Part shown: positions 9,942 through 18,001 of the stretch, in pieces
Numbering within the stretch: the stretch's first letter is position 1
Layout of the letters: each line of letters opens with the position of its first letter
Assembly (NCBI GenBank): GCA_947461175.1
Contig: CANHIY010000003.1
Location: 1-62,268 of the forward strand
Source of the DNA: Bacteriovoracaceae bacterium
GTDB lineage: Bacteria; Bdellovibrionota; Bacteriovoracia; Bacteriovoracales; Bacteriovoracaceae
Reading direction: 5' to 3'
Length of the DNA: 62,268 nucleotides
Notes under the pieces: model-generated
The model's database searches: none
Told to the model about the DNA's origin: nothing
The model's input: only the letters and a program-made list of their open reading frames with translations
Made by a program: the position numbers and the translations under genes

Positions 9942-12114
9942 CAAACCTTTCCAAGAGGTGATTGTTGAAACCTCTGACCACTTGGAAAATTATGAAATCT
10001 TTATTGGAAGATCTGAGGATTGTCATGTTCAGATAGATGATCCAGCTATTTCTCGCCATCACTTCGTCATAAAAAAAGTAAACAGGGCCTGGGTCTGTGA
10101 AAAGATCACTCAGTTAGGGAGCATTTACCTTCATGGCTCTCTTTTAGATAAGAATCAGATAAAATCCGGTGACGAGATTAAATTTGGAACTTATTCATTA
10201 ATCATCCCTGAGCTTGAAATGGAAGTGGTTAAGGAGCCTGTGGTTGCTCCATTGCCTGAAACAAAATTGTTTGTTGAAGAATCGACACTCTCTGAACCTC
10301 AGGAGTCAGATGAACTAGCTCTTGTTTCCGATGTGCCAGTCACCGAGACACCACAGATCACTAATGATAGCATAATTCAGGAGGATAGTTTTCAATCACC
10401 TGAAGAAAACTTAGATTTTAATTCTTCCATTGATTCAGATAATGATTCAGTTAGTGATTCTCTTCTTCAGGATGAGACGATTCAATCCAATGATAATCTG
10501 GATAATTTTCAAACAGAGAATTTTGGAGGTGATCAAAACCTTCCCGCTCTGACCGATGAAGAATCAAGTGATGAGAGTACCCGTTTTTTTAAAACTTTCA
10601 TTAACTATGAACTTCACATTTCAGGTGAGTACGCACCCTACGACAGATATGAAATAGGTCAGGACATCATTAATATCGGACGTGATCCGGAAAAATGTCA
10701 GATTGTTCTAGATGATCCTGATGTTTCATCAGTTCATGCTATTTTAAGAAAAAATTATAATGAAATTCATCTTGAAGATGCGAACTCCTCTAGCGGCACT
10801 ATTCTAAATGGTGAACGTATCAATAAAGCAAGGATCAACACTGGAGATGAATTTCTTATTGGTTCAACCAGCTTTAGTCTTGAAGTCAGGTCCGATCTTC
10901 TGGAAAATGAGTCTGACAGGTTGATGCCCGTTGAGACGGGTCAGGTCATTGAAACGGAAGAAATTATCGAAGAGGAAGTGACTGAGAGTAATAATCTTAA
11001 CCTCACGGATGAACTCCAGCCTGAAAAGAGTATTATCAAGAGGATTTGGAAAGATCCGGTTAAGAAAAAAAAAGCAATTTATGCTCTCGTAATCGGAGCA
11101 CTTATCTTATTATTTTTGCCGGAAGAAGAAAAGGTTCCTTCAAACTCCAATAAAGTTGTAAAAAAGGAAGACAATAAATCCCAACCTGATCCCAAACAGG
11201 TTTTAAAGCTCTCAAAAGAACTTGAGAATGCCAGAAACGTTGCCTACGAGCTCGGGGTAAGCTTCTTTGAGCAGGGCCGTTATGATCTTGCACAGATTGA
11301 GTTTCAAAAAGTTACCTCTATTGATCCTGATTATAAAAAAGTACAAAGCTATCTTGAGCAAACCAAAATGGGTCTCAAAAGAATTGCGGAGCTTGAAGAA
11401 CAGAAAAGGGCAGATGAAGAACGAATCAAAATGAAAAAGATTATAGATGAACTTCTTGTCAAGGCCAAAGAGGCAGTTGAGAAAAGAGAAGTTCAGGTAG
11501 CTGAAAATCTCTTCTCTCAGATTACAGAAAAAGATCCAGAAAATTTTGAACTTTCACAGTTAAAAATAGAGCTTGAAGCCTGGCAAAAAGACCAAGAGAG
11601 AAAGGCTTTAGAGATCGCCCTTAAAGAAGCAGAAAGAAAAAAAATGGTTGATGCCTTAAGTCCTGGTAAAACCTTTTACTTAAAAAAAGAGTGGTACTTG
11701 GCGATTCAAAAACTGGAAGTTTTCCTCAAATTAAAAGGTATTGATGAGGATCTTATCAAAGAGGCTTCTGACATGCTCGCGGAGGCGAAGAATCAGATAG
11801 AACTTGAAATCACACCCATCCTCTCAAAAGCAAGAACCCTTAAGGAGGATCAGGATTTTAAATCAGCATTTGAGGCCTTTCTTGAAGTTTTAAGGATTGA
11901 TCCCACTCATGCGGAAGCTCTTAATGAAGTGGATAATATAAAGAGTCAACTTGATGCTCGTTCTAGAAAAATTTATCGCGAAGCGATTATTGCGGAATCT
12001 TTGAGCTTATTCAACGATGCCAGAGAAAAATTTCAGGAAGTTCTTCAAGTTTCTCCCTCGGATAGCGAATACTATAAAAAAGCTTCTGATAAATTGAAAA
12101 ACTATTTGGAGTAA
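9916..12114 (+). CDS. Double-FHA - membrane - TPR/coiled-coil protein
   Basis: A 732-residue protein. FHA-a (about 10-95) has IGRSEDCHV and ISRHHFVI, but its usual SNGT loop reads LGSIYLHG, so peptide binding may be altered. A long acidic, Ser/Thr-rich linker (110-220) could itself be phosphorylated. FHA-b (about 230-320) is intact (IGRDPEKCQ, VSSVHAILR, NSSSGTILNG). A membrane segment near 388-405 is followed by about 320 residues of TPR and charged coiled coil. The GTG start lies 26 bases inside the preceding gene. The TPR part resembles that of the upstream FHA protein, suggesting paralogy. The arrangement fits a scaffold spanning the inner membrane. Confidence 0.78.
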   Translation: MKLIVLKNNKPFQEVIVETSDHLENYEIFIGRSEDCHVQIDDPAISRHHFVIKKVNRAWVCEKITQLGSIYLHGSLLDKNQIKSGDEIKFGTYSLIIPELEMEVVKEPVVAPLPETKLFVEESTLSEPQESDELALVSDVPVTETPQITNDSIIQEDSFQSPEENLDFNSSIDSDNDSVSDSLLQDETIQSNDNLDNFQTENFGGDQNLPALTDEESSDESTRFFKTFINYELHISGEYAPYDRYEIGQDIINIGRDPEKCQIVLDDPDVSSVHAILRKNYNEIHLEDANSSSGTILNGERINKARINTGDEFLIGSTSFSLEVRSDLLENESDRLMPVETGQVIETEEIIEEEVTESNNLNLTDELQPEKSIIKRIWKDPVKKKKAIYALVIGALILLFLPEEEKVPSNSNKVVKKEDNKSQPDPKQVLKLSKELENARNVAYELGVSFFEQGRYDLAQIEFQKVTSIDPDYKKVQSYLEQTKMGLKRIAELEEQKRADEERIKMKKIIDELLVKAKEAVEKREVQVAENLFSQITEKDPENFELSQLKIELEAWQKDQERKALEIALKEAERKKMVDALSPGKTFYLKKEWYLAIQKLEVFLKLKGIDEDLIKEASDMLAEAKNQIELEITPILSKARTLKEDQDFKSAFEAFLEVLRIDPTHAEALNEVDNIKSQLDARSRKIYREAIIAESLSLFNDAREKFQEVLQVSPSDSEYYKKASDKLKNYLE

Positions 12115-12115
12115 T

Positions 12116-12853
12116 ATGCGACTTAAATCCTATGCCGCTCAAACTCACCAGGGACCTTATCTTCAAATTAATGAAGATGGATATGATTTTGATTTTGAAA
12201 ATGAACTTTACATGGTTTTTGATGGATTTGGAGGTGTTGGTATTGGTGATGCTGCCGTAGAAAGACTCAAAGATGAAATTAAAACTTATTACGTTAAAAT
12301 TTCAGACGATCTTAATGCGACAATGCCCCTTTACTATAATCCAAGGAATATCCTCGAAGGAAATGCGATTCTTAATTCCCTTATTGGTGCCCATGAAAAG
12401 TTACTATCCATTAATAATGAAAAGCCCCTTGGGCAAAAAGCTGGTGCCAGTACGGTTGTTGCGGTAAAGGCGGAGGGTCTTATGATTCTGGTGGGAGTGG
12501 GTAACTGCTGTGCCTATCATTTTCGTCAGGGTAAACTTACCAAAGTTATTCATGAAGACACTTTTAAATTTCATTCAAAAGATAGGTTTGATTCCAAGTT
12601 AAGTACAACACCTCTGACGGCAATAGGGATGTATCATGATTTGGGTTACCAATTAAGAGAAGTAAGGCTAGCAGAGGGAGATAAGATTGTTCTTCTCACA
12701 GATGGGGTTTATGTAAACATTTCTGAGGAAGAGCTTTTATACCAACTCAACAAATCAGTTCTCGATGGGACTGAGAGGATCAATAGTCTACTAAAACTCT
12801 CTAACTCTAGAGGGAATAAGGATAATCAAACGGCGATGATTCTTGAGTTTTAA
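12116..12853 (+). CDS. PP2C-family protein phosphatase
   Basis: A compact 245-residue PPM/PP2C Ser/Thr phosphatase. Metal-binding motifs are visible: INEDGY near residue 20, VFDGFGG near 34, GAST near 107, LLTDGVY near 195, and DNQTAMI near the C-terminus. PP2C enzymes remove phosphate from Ser/Thr, which would reverse the mark read by the FHA proteins. It begins one base after the last FHA gene and ends the compact operon. No Hanks-type kinase is present in the window. Direct action on the neighbouring FHA proteins is inference from context. Confidence 0.88.
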   Translation: MRLKSYAAQTHQGPYLQINEDGYDFDFENELYMVFDGFGGVGIGDAAVERLKDEIKTYYVKISDDLNATMPLYYNPRNILEGNAILNSLIGAHEKLLSINNEKPLGQKAGASTVVAVKAEGLMILVGVGNCCAYHFRQGKLTKVIHEDTFKFHSKDRFDSKLSTTPLTAIGMYHDLGYQLREVRLAEGDKIVLLTDGVYVNISEEELLYQLNKSVLDGTERINSLLKLSNSRGNKDNQTAMILEF

Positions 12854-12887
12854 CACTTTTTCATTCCCATATGACCCTATCGGCCAT

Positions 12888-12893
12888 TATAAT
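12888..12893 (+). promoter_or_regulatory. Candidate -10 element for the response regulator gene
   Basis: An exact TATAAT lies 33 bases before the ATG of the response-regulator gene, in the 72-base gap after the PP2C gene. No good -35 hexamer is seen at 16-18 bases, so this is a weak candidate. It would make the regulator at least partly independent of the FHA operon. Confidence 0.35.
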
Positions 12894-12925
12894 TTTTAAA
12901 GAAGATCAAAGGGAGAAATTCAGGG

Positions 12926-14194
12926 ATGAACTATAAAGTACTTCTTGCGGATGATAGTTTAACCATCCAGAAAGTCATCAAGATAACTCTTGCAAACCAA
13001 CCCTATGATATTGTCGAATCCTCTTCGGATGATGATCTTTTTAAAAAATTACCACTTTTGCGTCCTGAGCTCATCCTTTTAGATTTCAATCTCTCGGAAA
13101 AATACACTGGTTATGAATTGACTTCTAAAATTAAGTCAATTTGTCCCGAAGCTAAAATCTTGCTACTCTTAGGAACCTTTGACAGTGTGGATGAAGTTTC
13201 CATGCAAAAATGTGGTGCTTCAGATAAAATTGTAAAACCTTTTGATTCCAATAAATTTATTGCCATCTGTAAGAACCTGGTTGATTCTCTTCAGTCGTCT
13301 TTCATCAATGAGGATCTCCCTTATCCTAATGAAGAGGACAATGCTGCCTCTGAATCCATACCTCTTCCAACTTCGGCAGAAGATCAATGGACGGTTGGTC
13401 ATACCACTGAGCGTATTCCTGAAAAAATAACACCTGAACCAAAAATAGCGACTCCAAAGTTAGGGAATCCCCTTCTTAAAGAAGTTTCCGATTGGGGCAT
13501 GAGTATCCCCTCAGTCATAAATGATGACTCAGATACAGATGAACTTCCTGATCTTCCTCCTATCATAGGAGAGAGTCTTAAAAATACTGTTTCAGTTAGG
13601 CCCGAGAGAATTGAGACAAAGTATCCCACCCATGAAGACTTAGACTACCCAACTATCGAGGAGCTCGCTCAAACGTCAACCCCCATAGATCTAGTTCCTT
13701 CACAGAATGAGATGGGGAACTTGGAGCTAGAACCTCATTATCATCCTGTTGATAACGTCAAAATTATCCAGGAGCAAATTCATGATGAGGTTCAAAAAGA
13801 CCTCTGGATAGCGGATGAATTTGAGGACATAAAAAAAGAAGTCGCAGCAAAAATTGAAAACATTAAAAACAACTTCCAGCCTACTCTTAGTGACTTTGAT
13901 GAGTCTTTATTTAGCCCTGTAGATGATAGTTTATCTATTACTATGACGGATGTTTTAGAGAATACATCACCCAAAGTGGAAACAAGTTTAACCACTGAAA
14001 AGATGGTAAATCTCGATGAAATCAGACGAGAAATTGATGACCTCGTTAAGAAGCATGTAAAGAACTATATGGATCAGTTGTTTTTACAACAAACCGAAAA
14101 AATCGCCTGGGAAGTTATACCGGATTTAGCAGAGAATCTTATCCGTCAGGAGATATCAAAGATTAGTTCTAAAATCATGAATGACCAAAATTAA
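12926..14194 (+). CDS. Response regulator with acidic linker and conserved helical C-terminus
   Basis: An N-terminal receiver domain (about 1-120) has the acidic pair in LADDS, the phospho-acceptor Asp in LLLDFNL near residue 53, a Thr in LLGTFD and a Lys in IVKPFD. Then come about 230 residues of low-complexity, acidic, Ser/Thr/Pro-rich linker. The protein ends in a helical module of about 60 residues containing EKIAWEVIPDLAENLIRQEI, a tail I associate with deltaproteobacterial receiver proteins. No DNA-binding domain is evident, so it probably acts through protein partners. It follows the PP2C gene by 72 bases in the same direction and overlaps birA by 4 bases tail to tail. Confidence 0.8.
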   Translation: MNYKVLLADDSLTIQKVIKITLANQPYDIVESSSDDDLFKKLPLLRPELILLDFNLSEKYTGYELTSKIKSICPEAKILLLLGTFDSVDEVSMQKCGASDKIVKPFDSNKFIAICKNLVDSLQSSFINEDLPYPNEEDNAASESIPLPTSAEDQWTVGHTTERIPEKITPEPKIATPKLGNPLLKEVSDWGMSIPSVINDDSDTDELPDLPPIIGESLKNTVSVRPERIETKYPTHEDLDYPTIEELAQTSTPIDLVPSQNEMGNLELEPHYHPVDNVKIIQEQIHDEVQKDLWIADEFEDIKKEVAAKIENIKNNFQPTLSDFDESLFSPVDDSLSITMTDVLENTSPKVETSLTTEKMVNLDEIRREIDDLVKKHVKNYMDQLFLQQTEKIAWEVIPDLAENLIRQEISKISSKIMNDQN

Positions 14195-14865
14195 ATAAAA
14201 CGAAGGCTCCCGTTATAAATTTTATTAACTCCATCTTGGGTTAAAATGAGGGCCTCTCCATATTCTCCTATATCCTGAAAAATACCCTGAACTTCCTGTT
14301 CTCCATCACGGATAGAAACTCTTTCATTTAAGTGTCCACAGCGTTGACGCCAAAGAGTTTTTAATAATGGGGTATCTTTGATTCTGTTATTTACAATGAA
14401 TTCACCAATTTCTTTCGACCACATTTCTTTATTGATCCTTATTTTAGGATCAAAATCCAGGATGCCCCCAAAATCCTTATCCTCTGAAAAAAGGTTCAGA
14501 CCAATCCCCGTAAGAAGTATTTCCTGATGGACTTGAATCAAGATACCGCCACATTTTTTTCTCTGTGAATCCCATAAATCATTTGGCCACTTAAGAGATA
14601 ATTCTTTGCCCTTAAGGGAGAAAAAATGTGAAATGATCACGGCCATCTCCATGGCCGTAAAGCTCAGGATAGGATGTGGTTTAAGATTCATGGAGAAACA
14701 GAGTGTTCCTGGCATGCTCATCCATTGGTTATTCCCGCGACCTCTCCCAGCAAGCTGATGCTCACAACTGATGATCATCCCTTCTGTATGGGGGTCTTTC
14801 ATCAATTGTTCTTTAAGTACATCTTGTGTAGAATCACACTGATTTAAATGAATTTGCTTAATCAA
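14191..14865 (-). CDS. birA: Biotin-[acetyl-CoA carboxylase] ligase
   Basis: Biotin protein ligase activates biotin to biotinyl-AMP and attaches it to the acetyl-CoA carboxylase carrier. Visible motifs are CDSTQDVL at the N-terminus, the adenylate loop GRGRGNNQW, KWPNDLW, and KKCGGILIQ. The N-terminal repressor helix-turn-helix is absent, so this is the catalytic-only (class I) form. A GTG at 14883 would overlap the rph start. TTG at 14865 has a GGAG seven bases upstream and gives the usual short lead-in to the ST motif, so I prefer it. It is divergent from rph. Confidence 0.88.
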   Translation of the reverse strand: MIKQIHLNQCDSTQDVLKEQLMKDPHTEGMIISCEHQLAGRGRGNNQWMSMPGTLCFSMNLKPHPILSFTAMEMAVIISHFFSLKGKELSLKWPNDLWDSQRKKCGGILIQVHQEILLTGIGLNLFSEDKDFGGILDFDPKIRINKEMWSKEIGEFIVNNRIKDTPLLKTLWRQRCGHLNERVSIRDGEQEVQGIFQDIGEYGEALILTQDGVNKIYNGSLRFI

Positions 14866-14867
14866 TC

Positions 14868-14876
14868 GAGGTCTCC
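14868..14876. promoter_or_regulatory. Shared ribosome-binding segment of birA and rph
   Basis: The nine bases GAGGTCTCC read as GAGG five bases before the rph ATG on the plus strand. On the minus strand they read as GGAG seven bases before the birA TTG. Only 11 bases separate the two chosen starts, so any promoters must lie inside the opposite gene. Confidence 0.6.
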
Positions 14877-15590
14877 ATGTCACTCATTAAAAGAGATAAT
14901 CCACGTCCAATTAAATTCACGACAGGCATCAATCCCTATGCCGCCGGTTCCGTCATCGCAGAATTTGGAAACACAAAAGTGCATATCACAGCTGTCGTTC
15001 AGGAATCCGTTCCACCATTTCTTAAAGGCAAAGGTCAAGGGTGGGTGACAGCAGAGTACGCCATGTTACCATCAGCTACACATACCCGTTCCGATAGGGA
15101 AAGAAAAGGTCCCTCAGGCAGAACTCAGGAAATTCAGCGCTTGATCGGTCGCTCCCTCCGCTCCATCGTGGATCTTAAAAAACTTGGAGAGCGCTCGATT
15201 TTAATTGATTGTGATGTGGTGGTGGCCGATGGGGGAACCAGGACCACTTCTATTTCTGGAGCCTATATTGCGCTTGAGATGGCGGTAAAAAAACTCATAA
15301 AAGATGGGCTCTTAAAAGACAGCCCCATCAAAGATGGTCTTGCTGCCATTTCCATTGGCATTAATAAAAATGATGAAGTCATTGCAGACCTAAACTATGA
15401 AGAGGATTCTAGCTGCGAAACAGATATGAACATTGTGATGACCTCAAGTGGAAAATTTGTTGAGGTCCAAGGAACAGCCGAGGGTGCTCCTTTTTCTATG
15501 GAGCATTTAAATGCCCTTCTTTCCTGCGCTCAGGTGGCCTTGAAAGCAGTGATAAAAGAGCAGCAACTAGCCTTAGAAATGCTCCCATGA
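14877..15590 (+). CDS. rph: Ribonuclease PH
   Basis: A phosphorolytic 3'-5' exoribonuclease that trims tRNA 3' ends. At 237 residues it is normal length. Family landmarks are RPIKFTTGINPYAAGSVI at the start, GWVTAEYAMLPSATHTR with the conserved arginine cluster SDRERKGPSGRTQEIQRLIG, the ADGGTRTTSISGAYIAL segment and VQGTAEGAPFS near the end. Its ATG has GAGG five bases upstream. The stop overlaps rdgB by 4 bases, an rph-rdgB pairing common in bacteria. A tRNA gene lies downstream. Confidence 0.96.
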   Translation: MSLIKRDNPRPIKFTTGINPYAAGSVIAEFGNTKVHITAVVQESVPPFLKGKGQGWVTAEYAMLPSATHTRSDRERKGPSGRTQEIQRLIGRSLRSIVDLKKLGERSILIDCDVVVADGGTRTTSISGAYIALEMAVKKLIKDGLLKDSPIKDGLAAISIGINKNDEVIADLNYEEDSSCETDMNIVMTSSGKFVEVQGTAEGAPFSMEHLNALLSCAQVALKAVIKEQQLALEMLP

Positions 15591-16189
15591 AAAATTTTAT
15601 CCTGGCCTCTTCTAATGCCCATAAGGCAGAAGAATTTAAAGTGCTTTTTAAGGGAGTGCTTTCCGTAGAACCAGCACCCCAGAGTCTCGACGTCGATGAG
15701 TCTGGATCCACATTTACCGAAAATGCTTACCTAAAGGCCAAGGCCTATTTTGACAAATTCGCAGTCCCTGCCCTCGCAGATGATTCAGGCCTAGTTGTAG
15801 AGGCCCTGCCTGAACTCTTAGGTGTCCAAAGCGCAAGATTTGCACCCGAACTATCTTCCTATGTGGATAAGTGCCAAAAATTAATTGAGCTCCTTAAATC
15901 TAAAGAAAACAGATCCGCCTATTTTGTTTGTATTCTCTGTTTTTATTTGTCCCCGGAAGAAGTTTATTTTTTCGAGGGAAGAGTCCAGGGAAAGATTGGA
16001 AATGAGTTAAAAGGGGACCATGGTTTTGGTTATGACCCCATCTTTATTCCAGATCGAAAAGAGCAGGATGGAAAAAGTTTAGCAGAGTTACCAGATTGGA
16101 AAAATGAATTTTCGCACAGGGCCAGGGCCAGCCAATCGGCTTTACAGTTCTTTAAAGATTCGGTGGACAAACCCCTTAAGAAGTCTTAA
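15587..16189 (+). CDS. rdgB: dITP/XTP pyrophosphatase (RdgB/HAM1 family)
   Basis: Hydrolyses non-canonical purine triphosphates such as ITP and XTP so they are not incorporated into nucleic acids. The 200 residues contain the family's ASSNAHKAEEF motif, FTENAYLKAKAY, ADDSGLVVEAL, a shortened GVQSARFAPE, and the C-terminal GFGYDPIF plus HRARA segment. The ATG overlaps the rph stop (ATGA), indicating translational coupling. The end of the gene contains the likely start of the tRNA-Pro promoter region. Confidence 0.95.
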   Translation: MKNFILASSNAHKAEEFKVLFKGVLSVEPAPQSLDVDESGSTFTENAYLKAKAYFDKFAVPALADDSGLVVEALPELLGVQSARFAPELSSYVDKCQKLIELLKSKENRSAYFVCILCFYLSPEEVYFFEGRVQGKIGNELKGDHGFGYDPIFIPDRKEQDGKSLAELPDWKNEFSHRARASQSALQFFKDSVDKPLKKS

Positions 16190-16190
16190 A

Positions 16191-16196
16191 TATAAT
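16191..16196 (+). promoter_or_regulatory. Candidate -10 element of tRNA-Pro(UGG)
   Basis: TATAAT lies just after the rdgB stop, and tRNA-Pro begins 12 bases after it. A TGGACA at 16164 is a good -35 by sequence, but the spacer of 21 bases is too long, so only the -10 is proposed. Confidence 0.45.
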
Positions 16197-16207
16197 GCTC
16201 TCACGAT

Positions 16208-16284
16208 CGGGGTGTAGCGCAGTCTGGTAGCGTATCTGCTTTGGGAGCAGGTGGTCGTTGGTTCGAATCCAATCACCCCGACCA
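16208..16284 (+). tRNA. tRNA-Pro (anticodon UGG)
   Basis: A 77-base cloverleaf with encoded CCA. The acceptor CGGGGTG pairs with CACCCCG, the anticodon loop TTTGGGA places TGG at 16242-16244, and the T arm contains GTTCGAATC. The sequence closely follows the standard bacterial proline UGG tRNA. It is the left border of an accessory patch with toxin-antitoxin genes. Confidence 0.97.
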
Positions 16285-16377
16285 CTTTTTTCGTCAATTA
16301 AATCCATAAGTTAAAAATTAGATACCATTTTGAATGATCGAACCGTAGATAACTCATTTTATTTAGAGGAGTTAACT

Positions 16378-16407
16378 GTGATAGAATTACACTATGGATA
16401 TAAATAA
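16378..16407 (+). promoter_or_regulatory. Possible 9-codon leader ORF overlapping mntA
   Basis: A strong GAGGAG sits six bases before a GTG that opens a nine-codon frame (product VIELHYGYK, starting as Met) ending at 16407, inside mntA. The mntA ATG at 16394 itself has no ribosome site at normal distance. The pattern would fit translational coupling through a leader, or a damaged earlier start. Alternatively a TAGAAT at 16382 could drive a leaderless mntA transcript. Confidence 0.35.
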
Positions 16408-16696
16408 GAAAAAAATAGAGATGTTTTGCAAGAAATGGAAGATCAAAGAATTGGCCATCTTTGGGTCGTTTCTTCGTGATGATTTTAATGATCAAAGTGA
16501 TGTGGATGTTCTTATAACTTTTTTACCTAATGTTACTTGGGGGTTTGAAATCGCTGAACTCCGGGAAGAACTTTCTCAGATTTTTAAACGTCCCATTGAT
16601 CTTCTTAATAGACGCTCTCTTGAGATAAGTAAAAATTCTTATAAGAGAGATGAAATTTTGAAATCATGTAAGGTCATTTATGACCAAGCAGCGTGA
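16394..16696 (+). CDS. mntA: MntA-type nucleotidyltransferase antitoxin
   Basis: A 100-residue minimal nucleotidyltransferase. The catalytic signature GSx10DxD is visible, running from GSF at residues 24-26 to DVD at 36-38 (IFGSFLRDDFNDQSDVDVL). In type VII toxin-antitoxin systems MntA neutralises its HEPN partner by adding AMP to a tyrosine next to the HEPN active site. The next gene is exactly such a HEPN protein and overlaps this one by 17 bases. The gene lies just downstream of tRNA-Pro. Confidence 0.88.
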   Translation: MDINKKKIEMFCKKWKIKELAIFGSFLRDDFNDQSDVDVLITFLPNVTWGFEIAELREELSQIFKRPIDLLNRRSLEISKNSYKRDEILKSCKVIYDQAA

Positions 16697-17036
16697 TCCT
16701 AAAATAACAATCCAAGAAATCATTTTGGCGTGTGAAAACGCCATTCAATTTGTCGAGGGGATGGCTTTCGATCAATTCTTAAATGATGTTAAAACCTTGT
16801 CCGCAGTTCAGCATCAAATTCTTATTCTAGGTGAAGCTGTTAAGCGTCTCCCCGATGAGATTAAAGGGAAGTATCCAGATATTCCTTGGAAAAACATAGC
16901 TGGTACACGAGATGTTTTAATTCATTGCTATGAAGAAGCTGACTTTGAAATTATCTGGAATATCGTTATAGAACAGTTGCCAAAACTTTCTCCTCAGTTT
17001 CAATCCATATTGTCCGGCTTGAAGCGAAGCTCATAA
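16680..17036 (+). CDS. hepT: HepT-type HEPN toxin (DUF86)
   Basis: A 118-residue all-helical HEPN protein. The RNase motif RX4HXY is visible as RDVLIHCY near residue 80; its Tyr is the residue AMPylated by MntA in studied systems. The conserved NIAGTRDVLIH context and early AIQFVEGM helix match DUF86. HepT proteins cleave RNA and stop growth when unmodified. The gene is translationally linked to mntA by overlap. The full motif suggests the toxin is functional. Confidence 0.88.
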   Translation: MTKQRDPKITIQEIILACENAIQFVEGMAFDQFLNDVKTLSAVQHQILILGEAVKRLPDEIKGKYPDIPWKNIAGTRDVLIHCYEEADFEIIWNIVIEQLPKLSPQFQSILSGLKRSS

Positions 17037-17103
17037 ATGTATTTTTGGCACTTCATCTACGGAAAGATTTCTAGGATTGATCCCTTAAAGTGAGATTCTA
17101 AAT

Positions 17104-17391
17104 ATGGTCTCAGTCATACAGGTACTGCCAACGAAAGATTTTAAAGTTTATGTTTATTTTTCTGACGGAAGAATTAAGCTTTACGATGCTTCTCATCTGG
17201 TTGGTAAAGGTGTTTTTCAAAAAATTTCAGATATAGATGTGTTTATCAATACGTGCACAGTTATGAATGGAACCCTCGCATGGGATGTAGAGGGAAAATT
17301 CGACCATTTCAATTGTATAGATATCGATCCTGAGACGATATATGCCGATGGGAAAGATGTTAGTGATCCTTTATTTCAAGGGATTGCCTAG
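17104..17391 (+). CDS. DUF2442 domain protein
   Basis: A 95-residue protein matching DUF2442: VLPTKDFKVYVYFSDGRIKLYDAS followed (in part) by the VEGKFDHFNCIDIDPETIY segment and a short tail. DUF2442 proteins usually accompany a DUF4160 partner and have toxin-antitoxin-like distribution. No partner is found next to this copy, so it may be an orphan. It starts 68 bases after hepT. Confidence 0.75.
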   Translation: MVSVIQVLPTKDFKVYVYFSDGRIKLYDASHLVGKGVFQKISDIDVFINTCTVMNGTLAWDVEGKFDHFNCIDIDPETIYADGKDVSDPLFQGIA

Positions 17392-17729
17392 GATCTCTTA
17401 GCGTAAGGATCGAGCACATAAGTTTTCAAGTCTTTTAAAAAATAATCTCTATTTCCTCTCATTTTAATCGTTCTTCATGTTTTTTCATATGGCACATATT
17501 TTTTATTCATCTTTTAAGCTCAATGGTTTATGAAAGTCAGAAAGAGTATTTAAAGCTCCTAAAATCCCAGATTTAAGTCGTACAGCTTTTGAAATGTGAA
17601 TTTATTTTCTTTTGATCATTCGATCTTCGCATTGCATTTGTTTTCATAAATTCAGTGGGAATCTCACTTAAGAACGTTGAAAAATCACTAAAAACCATCC
17701 TAGAATAAGATTTCCTTTTTCTATCAAGT
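17392..17729 (+). other. Non-coding gap between DUF2442 gene and tRNA-Pro(GGG)
   Basis: 338 AT-rich bases without a supported reading frame, RNA or repeat on either strand. It probably holds the tRNA promoter near its right end (TAGAAT about 25 bases before the tRNA). Reading frames here lack ribosome sites and family resemblance. Confidence 0.5.
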
Positions 17730-17804
17730 CGGGGTGTAGCGCAGTGGTAGCGTGCTTGCTTGGGGTGCAAGAGGTCGCTGGTTCAATTCCAGTCACTCCG
17801 ACCA
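17730..17804 (+). tRNA. tRNA-Pro (anticodon GGG)
   Basis: A 75-base cloverleaf with encoded CCA. The acceptor CGGGGTG pairs with CACTCCG with one G-U pair. The anticodon stem CTTGC/GCAAG encloses TTGGGGT, giving GGG at 17762-17764. The T arm reads GGTTCAATTCC. It is the second proline tRNA within 1.6 kb and closes the segment holding MntA/HepT. Confidence 0.95.
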
Positions 17805-18001
17805 TTTTTCAAATAATTAGCAATAGCAAAGACTTAAAAACACACGAGGGCAAAGCAATCTTAAATCGCTATTATTTCGTGAAATATCGAGTAAGAGATC
17901 ATGAAAAAAAACCTTATCCCTCAAACAATATAAAAGAATTTAGAAATCAATCAAATGATTTCATAAATAAGTCACAAGAGAAAATAGAGTCTTTTCTTCA
18001 C

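Noticed and set aside
16208-17804. The two proline tRNAs as attachment-site repeats of one integrated element
   Set aside because: Their 3' ends differ at several bases and no integrase or flanking direct repeat was found, so integration is not supported beyond the general tRNA association.
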